Shown here one piece after another: positions 1-5,480 of a DNA stretch of 6,397 nucleotides (its first letter is position 1; every line of letters starts with the position of its first letter). The translations under genes and the position numbers were made by a program. The notes under the pieces are model-generated. The model saw nothing but the letters and a program-made list of their open reading frames with translations, was not told the origin of the DNA and searched no databases. Source of the stretch: JAVVEZ01 sp032250895 (GTDB taxonomy: Bacteria > Pseudomonadota > Gammaproteobacteria > Pseudomonadales > Pseudohongiellaceae). The stretch is taken from NCBI GenBank assembly GCA_032250895.1, contig JAVVEZ010000131.1:1-6397 (forward strand). Reading direction: 5' to 3'.

Positions 1-4
1 CCGG

Positions 5-38
5 GCACGACAAATCAATCACTTGCGTGCTTGATTTG
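5..38. repeat. Interleaved inverted repeats beyond the galD 3' end
   Basis: Two inverted repeats interlock here. CAAATCAA (11-18) matches TTGATTTG (31-38) as a perfect 8-bp stem with a 12-nt loop. GCACG (5-9) matches CGTGC (26-30). The arms alternate, so the two stems are either mutually exclusive or would form a pseudoknot, which is tight because no linker separates 26-30 from 31-38. No ORF is recognisable in positions 1-88, and the window edge cuts the view of whatever lies to the left. The function is unknown. It may be part of a transcription-end region together with the two hairpins at 42-93. Confidence 0.4.
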
Positions 39-41
39 CGG

Positions 42-93
42 CCGGGCCATCCATGGCCCGGATTAGCAGGCTGTTTTTCAACAGCCTGCTAAT
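42..93 (-). terminator. Tandem hairpins at the end of galD, possible terminator
   Basis: Two strong adjacent hairpins are visible. The first is a near-perfect palindrome at 42-61, with arms CCGGGCCAT and ATGGCCCGG around two bases. The second is a perfect 14-bp stem, 62-75 paired with 80-93, closed by four bases that read GAAA in the galD transcript, a GNRA-type tetraloop. The galD stop codon (TAG, 91-89 on the minus strand) lies inside the second stem. On the minus strand the T-run (complement of 94-99) comes before the stem and none follows, so this is not a textbook intrinsic terminator. It may instead end or protect the galD mRNA, or block transcription entering from the left. Confidence 0.45.
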
Positions 94-1153
94 AAAAAAC
101 CGTCCCTGCAAACAGCAGGCGCGCCGTGCGCATGATGGAGGTATGCTTCGGCACCTGTTGCGTGGGATCGTCGTCCAGTTCCACTTCCACGGTCAACTCG
201 CCGGTCGGATGTTCCACCTTGCACAATTTGACCCGCTCGGGGGGCCGCGTGGCAATGTCGTAGCCGACTGCGCCGGGAATGGTTGCGGCAGTGGCGACGC
301 TGACTGCCGCCAGCACACCCACCGCGTCATGGACGCGATGTGGAATGAAACTTCGGGTATTGATCATGCCGCCATTGACCGCCGGGGAGACAATGGTCAT
401 TTTCGGCACACTCTTGCTGCTGACATCGCCCAGGTTCATCATCGGGCCCACCTTCAGGCGCAGGGCTTCAAGCCTGGCCTTCAGGGCACTGTTGGCTTCC
501 AGTTCCGCGACACTCTCATTGCCCTCGAGCCCCAACGAGCGGGCGTCGATCATCACCACCGGCATGCCATTGTCGATCAGGGTCAGCTTGACGCCATCCA
601 CCTCATCGGCGAAGTGGCCACTGGGGAACAAGGCGCCGCAACTGGAACCCGCCACATCCAGAAACTCGATCATGATCGGTGCGGCGGTACCCGGGACGCC
701 ATCGATGGCGGCATCACCCTCGTACTGTACTTTCCTGCCCGGCGTCAGAATGCGCTGTTTGGCCACACTGTCGGTGTTTTCCATGTAGACGGTCACCGTG
801 GTTGATCCATCCTGTGCCTGTACCAGGCCCTTTTCGATGGCGTACTGCCCCACCCCGGCCAGGATATTGCCGCAATTCTGCGCCGTGGTGGCAACAGCCT
901 GATCCACCATCACCTGCACGAACAGATAATCGATATCCACGCCCGGGCGCCGGGACTTTGCAATGATGGCCACCTTGCTGGTCAAGGGATGCGCGCCGCC
1001 AATACCGTCGATCTGGCGCGGATCTGGAGAGCCCATCAGGCGAATCAGGGCCTGATCACGTTCCGATGTATCCGCCGGCAGGTCGCTCGCCAGAAAATAG
1101 GCACCCTTGGACGTGCCGCCGCGAAACATCATGCAGGGGATCGCTTTGAGCAT
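89..1153 (-). CDS. galD: 4-oxalomesaconate tautomerase / isomerase (GalD/LigU, PrpF family)
   Basis: This 354-residue cytoplasmic protein belongs to the PrpF/DapF-fold isomerases. It should shift the double bond of 4-oxalomesaconate (the product of PDC hydrolase) so that the LigJ/GalB hydratase can act on it. Visible family motifs are RGGTSKG (residues 11-17), GAHPLTSK (53-60), QNCGN around Cys94, and SSCGALFPSG around Cys172. Lys60 and Cys94 align, with a constant six-residue shift, with the Lys66/Cys100 pair that I recall as catalytic in LigU. The length fits the family at about 350-360. The ATG has a good Shine-Dalgarno, AAGAGG (complement of 1159-1164), five bases upstream. The gene is divergent from ligK. 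PrpF homologues also act in the methylcitrate pathway (aconitate isomerisation), but the lig neighbours favour the 4-oxalomesaconate role. No truncation is seen. Confidence 0.9.
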   Translation of the reverse strand: MLKAIPCMMFRGGTSKGAYFLASDLPADTSERDQALIRLMGSPDPRQIDGIGGAHPLTSKVAIIAKSRRPGVDIDYLFVQVMVDQAVATTAQNCGNILAGVGQYAIEKGLVQAQDGSTTVTVYMENTDSVAKQRILTPGRKVQYEGDAAIDGVPGTAAPIMIEFLDVAGSSCGALFPSGHFADEVDGVKLTLIDNGMPVVMIDARSLGLEGNESVAELEANSALKARLEALRLKVGPMMNLGDVSSKSVPKMTIVSPAVNGGMINTRSFIPHRVHDAVGVLAAVSVATAATIPGAVGYDIATRPPERVKLCKVEHPTGELTVEVELDDDPTQQVPKHTSIMRTARLLFAGTVFY

Positions 1154-1194
1154 GGAAACCTCTTGAAAGTAACTGTCAGCTGAAAAGTGCGCGT

Positions 1195-1222
1195 ATTATC
1201 CAGGTTTCCGGCATGTTTTGAA
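1195..1222 (-). promoter_or_regulatory. Candidate galD promoter
   Basis: On the minus strand TTCAAA (complement of 1217-1222, 4/6 to the -35 consensus) is followed after 16 bp by GATAAT (complement of 1195-1200, 5/6 to the -10 consensus). Transcription would start near 1188 and leave a leader of about 35 nt before the galD ATG. The inverted repeat at 1203-1225 covers the spacer and -35 box, so a protein bound there could repress or modulate this promoter. The call comes from pattern matching only. Confidence 0.4.
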
Positions 1223-1225
1223 ACC
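1203..1225. promoter_or_regulatory. Dyad GGTTTC-N11-GAAACC, candidate operator
   Basis: GGTTTC (1203-1208) and GAAACC (1220-1225) form a perfect 6-bp dyad with an 11-bp spacer in the divergent intergenic region, overlapping the candidate galD promoter. A third copy of the half-site, GAAACC (1155-1160), lies next to the galD start. Protocatechuate and gallate genes are often controlled by LysR- or IclR-type regulators, but no regulator gene is in the window and the dyad is not a clear T-N11-A LysR box. Confidence 0.35.
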
Positions 1226-1269
1226 AGGGAAGCCCTGGGGGGAAATTAGATTTGAGCCTGAAGCCCTGG
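1224..1269. repeat. CCAGGG/CCCTGG palindrome and 31-bp spaced direct repeat
   Basis: CCAGGG (1224-1229) and CCCTGG (1233-1238) form a compact palindrome. The 9-mer AAGCCCTGG occurs at 1230-1238 and again at 1261-1269, exactly 31 bp apart, which is about three helical turns. One copy lies just upstream of the ligK -35 box and the other between its -35 and -10 boxes. This geometry would suit a regulator binding both copies on the same DNA face, but chance cannot be excluded for such short repeats. Confidence 0.35.
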
Positions 1270-1280
1270 CTGCATATAAT
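1252..1280 (+). promoter_or_regulatory. Candidate sigma70 promoter of ligK
   Basis: TTGAGC (1252-1257, 4/6 to the -35 consensus) is separated by the optimal 17 bp from a perfect TATAAT (1275-1280). Transcription would begin near 1287, giving a leader of about 27 nt with the ligK Shine-Dalgarno. It is the best promoter match I found in the window. It would drive ligK, and possibly ligABC if the hairpin after ligK is read through. Confidence 0.65.
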
Positions 1281-1313
1281 TGACCCCCCAATTTACCCGG
1301 CAGGATTCTGTAC

Positions 1314-2012
1314 ATGCTCAAAACCGTAGCCGTTCGCAACATCCCGCGCGCCGACCAGGCCGTCATCAATGACCTTCAGAGCCTTGGGGTGGCTACCGTG
1401 CACGAATCCCAGGGTCGGGTGGGCCTGATGTTCCCCTATATGCGTCCGGTCTATGCAGACCAGCGGATTGCCGGCAGTGCCGTGACCATTCTGGCCCAGC
1501 CCGGTGATAACTGGATGGTGCATGTCGCCATCGAACTGTGCCAGCCCGGCGATATTCTGGTGGTGGGCCTGACGGCTGAAAGCAGTGATGGTTTTTTTGG
1601 CGACCTGCTGGCCCATTCCTGCATGGCCAGAGGCGTCAAGGCCCTGATCATCGATGCCGGCGTGCGCGATACCCGTGATCTGAAGGAGATGGGCTTTCCG
1701 GTCTGGTCAAAGGCCATCCATGCCAAGGGCACGGTGAAGGAGACTCTTGGCGCCGTCAACATACCCATCGTCTGCGCCGGCGCCCAGGTCAACCCCGGTG
1801 ACATCATCGTCGCCGATGATGACGGAGTCTGCGTCGTGCAGCGGCAGACTGCCGCCGCCGTCAGGGATGCGGGCCAGAAACGCGAGGCCAATGAAGTGGC
1901 CAAGCGTGAACGCCTGCAAAAAGGAGAGCTGGGCCTGGATCTCTACAACATGCGGGGCCGCCTGCAGGAGGCCGGACTGGTCTATCTGGATTCCCTGGAT
2001 GATCTCAAATAA
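1314..2012 (+). CDS. ligK: 4-carboxy-4-hydroxy-2-oxoadipate / 4-hydroxy-4-methyl-2-oxoglutarate aldolase
   Basis: This 232-residue class II pyruvate aldolase (RraA-like fold; also called ProA or GalC) catalyses the last step of the 4,5-cleavage route. It splits 4-carboxy-4-hydroxy-2-oxoadipate to pyruvate and oxaloacetate, and usually also cleaves HMG and decarboxylates oxaloacetate. The D-X20-R-D signature is intact: Asp97 in GDLLA, then Arg118-Asp119 in DAGVRD, with Asp122 nearby. These residues bind the divalent metal and pyruvate in characterised relatives. The N-terminal MLKTVAVRNIPR and the Lys/Arg-rich C-terminal helix (about 190-206) are typical of true aldolases rather than RraA RNase E inhibitors. 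AGGA (1302-1305) precedes the ATG by eight bases. The gene is divergent from galD and has its own promoter. Confidence 0.92.
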   Translation: MLKTVAVRNIPRADQAVINDLQSLGVATVHESQGRVGLMFPYMRPVYADQRIAGSAVTILAQPGDNWMVHVAIELCQPGDILVVGLTAESSDGFFGDLLAHSCMARGVKALIIDAGVRDTRDLKEMGFPVWSKAIHAKGTVKETLGAVNIPIVCAGAQVNPGDIIVADDDGVCVVQRQTAAAVRDAGQKREANEVAKRERLQKGELGLDLYNMRGRLQEAGLVYLDSLDDLK

Positions 2013-2059
2013 GGCTTCATCGTTTGAAATGCTTTTCAACGCTTTTTTTAAGCCTTTTT
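2011..2059 (+). terminator. Intrinsic terminator-like nested hairpin after ligK
   Basis: Directly at the ligK stop codon, 2021-2029 pairs with 2033-2041 (nine positions including one mismatch and one G-U) around a TGC loop, followed by seven Ts at 2043-2049. An outer perfect stem pairs AAGGCTT (2011-2017) with AAGCCTT (2050-2056) and runs into a second T-run (2055-2059). Either form would act as a Rho-independent terminator, though the stems are not GC-rich, so partial read-through into ligA is plausible. Confidence 0.5.
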
Positions 2060-2100
2060 AAAACCATTTTTTAAACCGTTTTTTAAACCGTTTTTTAAAC
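2027..2100. repeat. Phased T-tract tandem array upstream of ligA
   Basis: Degenerate tandem units of 11-12 bp each carry a run of 4-7 Ts. The last three full units are regular 12-mers at 2061-2072, 2073-2084 and 2085-2096 (AAACC, then A or G, then six Ts), with a partial AAAC at 2097-2100. Earlier units at 2027-2037, 2038-2049 and 2050-2060 are more diverged. The tract contrasts with the GC-rich surroundings. A-tracts repeated near the helical period commonly bend DNA and attract nucleoid proteins, and T-runs can slip during replication. The 5' units overlap the ligK terminator-like hairpin. No convincing -35/-10 pair was found between here and ligA. Confidence 0.7.
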
Positions 2101-2117
2101 TACGACAGGCTGATTCC

Positions 2118-2564
2118 ATGGAATATGCAGAAATCAAGAAACTGAAAGAGCAGTTCGAGGAAGTGCCCGGCACCTACCTCTTCAACGCCGACCGCTGCCG
2201 GCAGGGTTACCACCTCAACATGTTCTGCATGTCGATGCAGAAAGACGAGAACCGCAGGGCCTTCCTTGCCGATGAGGAAAGCTACCTGGACCAGTTCCCG
2301 ATGACCCCGGCACAGCGCCAGGCCGTGCTCGACCGCGACTGGATCGGCATGATCAAGCTGGGCGCGAACATCTACTACATGGCGAAGCTCGGTGCCACCG
2401 ATGGCCGATCCTTCCAGTACATGGCGGGGGAAATGACCGGCCAGGGCCAGGAAGGCTACCGCAAGATGATGGTCGATGGCGGCCGTATCGTCGAAGGCAA
2501 CCGCAACATTTCCGACAATGGTGGCAAGGTCATCAATAAATCCAATCTTGAAGGTGGTAAATAA
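2118..2564 (+). CDS. ligA: Protocatechuate 4,5-dioxygenase, alpha (small) subunit
   Basis: This 148-residue protein is the non-catalytic subunit of the LigAB type II extradiol dioxygenase, which opens protocatechuate between C4 and C5. It is mainly helical and in the known structure helps close the active site formed by LigB. The sequence shows the LigA pattern: FNADRCRQGYHLNMFCMS (about residues 22-39), then a long helical middle with QFPMTPAQRQAVLDRDW, then GANIYYMAKLGATDG (about 77-91). It is slightly longer than the 139 residues of the Sphingobium protein as I recall it, with a polar tail. The Shine-Dalgarno is weak (AGG at 2107-2109, eight bases before the ATG). Five bases separate it from ligB, which suggests one transcript and coupled translation to give a 1:1 subunit ratio. 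Confidence 0.93.
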   Translation: MEYAEIKKLKEQFEEVPGTYLFNADRCRQGYHLNMFCMSMQKDENRRAFLADEESYLDQFPMTPAQRQAVLDRDWIGMIKLGANIYYMAKLGATDGRSFQYMAGEMTGQGQEGYRKMMVDGGRIVEGNRNISDNGGKVINKSNLEGGK

Positions 2565-2569
2565 CTCCA

Positions 2570-3415
2570 ATGGCAAAAGTATACGCTGGTATCGCAACCT
2601 CACACGTTCCTGCAATCGGAGTCGCCTTCGATCAACAGCTCTGGGACGAGCCCTATTGGAAGCCCCTGTTCGACGGCTACAAGCCCGCACAAAAATGGAT
2701 CAGGGACAACACCCCGGACGTCGCCATTGTCGTTTATAACGATCATGCCAGCGCCCTGTCCCTGGAAGTGATCCCGACCTTCGCGATCGGTGTCGCCGAC
2801 GAGTTCCAGCCTGCCGACGAAGGCTGGGGGCCACGTCAGGTACCTGTGGTCAAGGGCCATTCCGAACTGGCCTGGCATCTGGCGGAATCGCTGATCATCA
2901 ACGAATTCGACATGACCATCATGAACAGGATGGAGGTGGATCATGGCCTGACGGTACCTCTGAACGTCACCTGCGGCGTCTGCGAAGAATGGCCCTTCCC
3001 GGTGATCCCGATTGCGGTCAACGTGGTCATGTTCCCGGTACCCTCCGGCGATCGCTGCTTCCGTCTGGGCCAGCAGATCCGCAAGGCGGTGGAATCCTTT
3101 CCGAAAGACCTGAAAGTCGCCGTCTATGGCACCGGCGGCATGTCGCACCAGATTCACGGCGAACGCTCCGGCATGATCAACAAGGAATTCGACCTTGCCC
3201 TGCTCGACGACCTGACCCGCAACCCGGAGCGTCTGCGCAAGATCCAGCATCTGGAATATGTCCGTGAGTGCGGTGCCGAAGGCATCGAAATGGTGATGTG
3301 GCAGGCCATGCGCGGTTCGCTGAGCAACAACATCCACGAAGTGTACCGTCACTACCATGTCCCGGCCTCCAATACCGGCGCGGGTCTGATCATTCTGGAA
3401 GAAGACAAGTACTGA
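2570..3415 (+). CDS. ligB: Protocatechuate 4,5-dioxygenase, beta (catalytic) subunit
   Basis: This 281-residue catalytic subunit is a non-haem Fe(II) extradiol dioxygenase of the LigB superfamily. It converts protocatechuate and O2 to 4-carboxy-2-hydroxymuconate-6-semialdehyde. The iron ligands are recognisable as His12 (ATSHVPAIG), His59 (NDHA) and Glu240 (AEGIEMVMW), and the catalytic base as His193 (GGMSHQIHG). They match Sphingobium LigB His12, His61, His195 and Glu242 with a constant two-residue shift after the N-terminus. Compared with the roughly 302 residues of that protein, the C-terminus is shorter, ending shortly after NTGAGLIILEE, but no core element is missing. The likely Shine-Dalgarno (AAGGTGG, 2551-2557) lies inside the end of ligA. 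Gallate dioxygenases (DesB, GalA) are single-chain fusions, so the separate ligA supports protocatechuate as substrate. Confidence 0.95.
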   Translation: MAKVYAGIATSHVPAIGVAFDQQLWDEPYWKPLFDGYKPAQKWIRDNTPDVAIVVYNDHASALSLEVIPTFAIGVADEFQPADEGWGPRQVPVVKGHSELAWHLAESLIINEFDMTIMNRMEVDHGLTVPLNVTCGVCEEWPFPVIPIAVNVVMFPVPSGDRCFRLGQQIRKAVESFPKDLKVAVYGTGGMSHQIHGERSGMINKEFDLALLDDLTRNPERLRKIQHLEYVRECGAEGIEMVMWQAMRGSLSNNIHEVYRHYHVPASNTGAGLIILEEDKY

Positions 3416-3451
3416 TTCCCCCACGTCAACCCCGCGCAGGCGGGGGGATCA
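3413..3451 (+). repeat. Competing GC-rich hairpins between ligB and ligC
   Basis: Two stems share one G-run. The first pairs TGATTCCCCC (3413-3422) with GGGGGGATCA (3442-3451), ten pairs including one G-T, around a 19-nt loop, and begins in the ligB stop codon. The second is CCCCGC (3430-3435) with GCGGGG (3440-3445) around GCAG. No T-run follows, so it is not a classical terminator. The layout resembles the dispersed palindromic repeats with a CCCGC-loop-GCGGG core found in many proteobacterial genomes. An mRNA-stabilising or expression-tuning role between ligB and ligC is plausible. Confidence 0.55.
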
Positions 3452-3483
3452 GTGATGGCATTCGACTCTGAGCTAGCTAGATT

Positions 3484-3489
3484 AGGAGG
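3484..3489 (+). promoter_or_regulatory. Strong Shine-Dalgarno that sets the ligC start
   Basis: AGGAGG lies seven bases before ATG 3497. The open frame extends in frame to an earlier ATG at 3452, but translation from there would run through this site and add 15 residues before the MKVLMVGHGAFA dinucleotide-binding start. The Shine-Dalgarno and the homology both favour 3497. It is much stronger than the sites before ligA, ligB and the reductase gene. Confidence 0.85.
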
Positions 3490-3496
3490 AAACAAG

Positions 3497-4459
3497 ATGA
3501 AAGTTCTTATGGTGGGCCATGGCGCCTTTGCCCAAAAGCACATGGACGGTATCAACAACATTGACGGTGTGGAGGTCGTGTCCCTGTGCGGGCGCCGTCC
3601 GGACGCCACCAGGGCGGCCGCCGAAGAACGCGGCATCAGGCACTGGAGCACCGATCTCGGAGACTGCCTGATGCAGGATGTGGATGCGGTCATCATCACC
3701 TCCGCCACCCAGGTTCATGCCACCCAGGCCATCCAGTGTCTGCAAGCCGGCAAGCACGTACAGATCGAAATTCCAATGGCGGACACGCTCAGCGATTCCA
3801 GAGCCATTCTGGCCGCCCAGCAGGAAATGGCCCAAAATGGCACGAAGCTGGTGGCAATGGCCGGTCACACCCGACGCTTCAATCCGTCCCATCAGTGGAT
3901 TCATAAAAAAATTCAGGCCGGCGAGCTGACAGTCCAGCAGATGGATGTACAGACCTACTTCTTCCGCCGCAGCAATATGAACGCCGCCGGTGGCGTACGC
4001 AGCTGGACCGACCACCTGCTGTGGCACCACGCCTGTCATACCGTGGATCTGTTCCAGTACCAGACCGGCCAGACCGCGTCTCAGGCCTTTGCCCTGCAAG
4101 GTCCTCCACACCCCGAACTGGGCATCGCCATGGATATGAGCATCGGCCTGAAAGTGCCGTCCGGCGCCATCTGCACACTGTCCCTGTCCTTCAACAACAA
4201 TGGCCCGCTGGGCACCTTCTTCCGCTATATCTGCGATAACGGCACCTACCTGGCCCGTTATGACGACCTGGTGGACGGCTATGAAAAACCCATCGATGTC
4301 TCCAGGGTGGATGTTTCCATGAACGGCATCGAGCTGCAGGATCGTGAATTCTTTGCGGCCATCCGCGAAGGTCGCGAGCCCAATGCCAGTGTTGCCCAAT
4401 GCCTGCCCGCGATGGAAACCCTGGACCGTCTCGAACGCTCACTCGACAGCCAGAACTGA
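3497..4459 (+). CDS. ligC: 4-carboxy-2-hydroxymuconate-6-semialdehyde dehydrogenase
   Basis: This 320-residue Gfo/Idh/MocA-family NAD(P)-dependent dehydrogenase is close to the 315 residues of Sphingobium LigC. It oxidises the intramolecular hemiacetal of the LigAB product to 2-pyrone-4,6-dicarboxylate. The N-terminal Rossmann domain starts MKVLMVGHGAFA (GHGAFA at residues 7-12, standing in for GxGxxG), and the arginine pair in CGRRPD (31-36) fits NADP preference. SATQVHATQA (69-78) and HVQIEIPMAD (87-96) follow. Where the superfamily usually has Glu-Lys-Pro this protein has Glu91-Ile92-Pro93, so the common lysine is absent. The C-terminal domain carries RSWTDHLLWHHACHTVDLF (about 168-186), where His178, His181 and Asp184 are candidate active-site residues. 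The gene follows ligB after an 81-bp gap with a hairpin and precedes a reductase by 7 nt. Confidence 0.93.
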   Translation: MKVLMVGHGAFAQKHMDGINNIDGVEVVSLCGRRPDATRAAAEERGIRHWSTDLGDCLMQDVDAVIITSATQVHATQAIQCLQAGKHVQIEIPMADTLSDSRAILAAQQEMAQNGTKLVAMAGHTRRFNPSHQWIHKKIQAGELTVQQMDVQTYFFRRSNMNAAGGVRSWTDHLLWHHACHTVDLFQYQTGQTASQAFALQGPPHPELGIAMDMSIGLKVPSGAICTLSLSFNNNGPLGTFFRYICDNGTYLARYDDLVDGYEKPIDVSRVDVSMNGIELQDREFFAAIREGREPNASVAQCLPAMETLDRLERSLDSQN

Positions 4460-4466
4460 TACCCTC

Positions 4467-5456
4467 ATGAAAACCAGAAAACTAGGCCCTTTTACCGTCA
4501 ATGCCATCGGTCTCGGCTGCATGAGCATGTCCCATGCCTATGGCACGCCGGATGAAAAGGAAGCAGAGAAAGCCCTCCATCATGCCCTCGATGTCGGTTA
4601 TAACTTTCTGGATACGGCTGCCCTTTATGGCTTTGGCAAAAACGAAAGTCTGATCGGTCGCGTGCTCAAGGACCGCCGCCAGGAATTTGTGCTGGCCAGC
4701 AAGGCCGGGATGTTCAAGGATGAAAACGGCAAGCGCAAGATCGACGCCCGTCCCGAGGTCCTCAAACAGACCTGCGACGAGGCCCTGAAGCGGCTGCAAA
4801 CCGATGTGATCGATCTGTACTACCTGCACCGCTGGGATCGCAAGGTTCCCGTTGAAGACAGTATCGGCGCCCTTGCCGACCTCGTGCAAGCCGGCAAGGT
4901 GCGGGCGCTGGGGCTATCGGAAGTCTCGGCCGCCACTCTCAGGCGTGCCCATGCCGTTCATCCCATCGCCGCCTTGCAGACCGAATACTCCCTATGGAGC
5001 CGCAATCCGGAGATTGCCGTGCTGAACGCCTGCAAGGAAATCGGCGCCGCCTTCGTGGCCTTCAGCCCGCTGGCCCGGCAATTTCTGACCGGCAAACTGA
5101 CCGACCCGGCCACACAGCTGGAAGCCAGCGACCTGCGCCACAACATGCCCCGTTTTCAGGCTGAACATTACCCGAAGAATCTGGCCCTGCTGACGGAGTA
5201 TCGGAAAATCGCCGAGGCTGAGGCTTGTACCATGGCCCAGTTGGCGCTGGCCTGGCTGCTGGCAAAGGACACGCACATCATTCCCATACCGGGTAGCCGT
5301 CATGCTCTTTGGGTGGAAGAAAACTTCGGTGCCCTCGAGCTTGATCTGAGCCCGGCAGCCTTTGCCCGGCTGGATCAGCTGATCAATCAGCACACCGTAT
5401 CCGGTCCGCGCTATAACGCAACGACCCAGGCCGAGGTTGATACCGAAGAGTTCTGA
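4467..5456 (+). CDS. Aldo/keto reductase, substrate unknown
   Basis: This 329-residue TIM-barrel NADPH-dependent oxidoreductase has the aldo/keto reductase tetrad complete as Asp49 and Tyr54 (FLDTAALYG), Lys79 (LASKAG) and His121 (YYLHRWD). Other family marks are GLGCMSMSHAYG (15-26), GLSEVSAATLRRA (149-161), QTEYSLWSR (171-179), FSPLARQFLTGK (199-210) and the cofactor-phosphate segment IPIPGSRHALWVEEN (272-286). It resembles the YakC/AKR13-like general reductases. The ATG at 4467 is chosen over an in-frame ATG at 4344, which would overlap ligC by more than 100 bp. It lies 7 nt past the ligC stop without a good Shine-Dalgarno, suggesting translational coupling, and it ends with adjacent TGA and TAA codons. 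Co-transcription hints at a role with aromatic aldehydes or ring-cleavage semialdehydes, but that is inference. Confidence 0.88.
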   Translation: MKTRKLGPFTVNAIGLGCMSMSHAYGTPDEKEAEKALHHALDVGYNFLDTAALYGFGKNESLIGRVLKDRRQEFVLASKAGMFKDENGKRKIDARPEVLKQTCDEALKRLQTDVIDLYYLHRWDRKVPVEDSIGALADLVQAGKVRALGLSEVSAATLRRAHAVHPIAALQTEYSLWSRNPEIAVLNACKEIGAAFVAFSPLARQFLTGKLTDPATQLEASDLRHNMPRFQAEHYPKNLALLTEYRKIAEAEACTMAQLALAWLLAKDTHIIPIPGSRHALWVEENFGALELDLSPAAFARLDQLINQHTVSGPRYNATTQAEVDTEEF

Positions 5457-5463
5457 TAAATTC

Positions 5464-5479
5464 TGTCTGCCTGTCTGCC
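5464..5479. repeat. Tandem octamer TGTCTGCC x2 between convergent genes
   Basis: TGTCTGCC is repeated directly at 5464-5471 and 5472-5479 in the 24-bp gap between the convergent reductase and transglutaminase-like genes. No hairpin with a T-run is seen in this gap, so I cannot point to a terminator for either gene here. Confidence 0.5.
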
Positions 5480-5480
5480 G

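Noticed and set aside
53..805. 250-residue plus-strand open frame over galD
   Set aside because: It is rich in His, Arg, Gly and Asp as typical of a reverse-strand shadow and has no motifs. The minus strand encodes a full-length PrpF-family protein with a ribosome site.
2027..2100. T-tract array as a CRISPR array or direct-repeat phage remnant
   Set aside because: Units are 11-12 bp without unique spacers, and no cas, integrase or transposase gene is present.
2096..2101. TAAACT as a -10 box for ligA
   Set aside because: No acceptable -35 hexamer lies 16-18 bp upstream, and the match is weak in an AT-rich repeat.
2600..3424. 274-residue open frame antisense to ligB
   Set aside because: It is a shadow of ligB. 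It shows no family motifs, while the sense frame has all iron ligands and conserved sequence. Long antisense frames are common in GC-rich genes.
3461..3483. Possible internal promoter before ligC (TTCGAC and TAGATT)
   Set aside because: The spacer is only 11 bp and both boxes are poor matches. Co-transcription with ligAB is simpler.
3482..4399. 305-residue open frame antisense to ligC
   Set aside because: It is a codon-bias shadow with no recognisable domain, and the sense frame is clearly LigC with a strong ribosome site.
4344..4466. Extended N-terminus for the aldo/keto reductase from ATG 4344
   Set aside because: It would overlap ligC by over 100 bp and precede the normal family start MKTRKLGPFTV. 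ATG 4467 fits homology and operon spacing.
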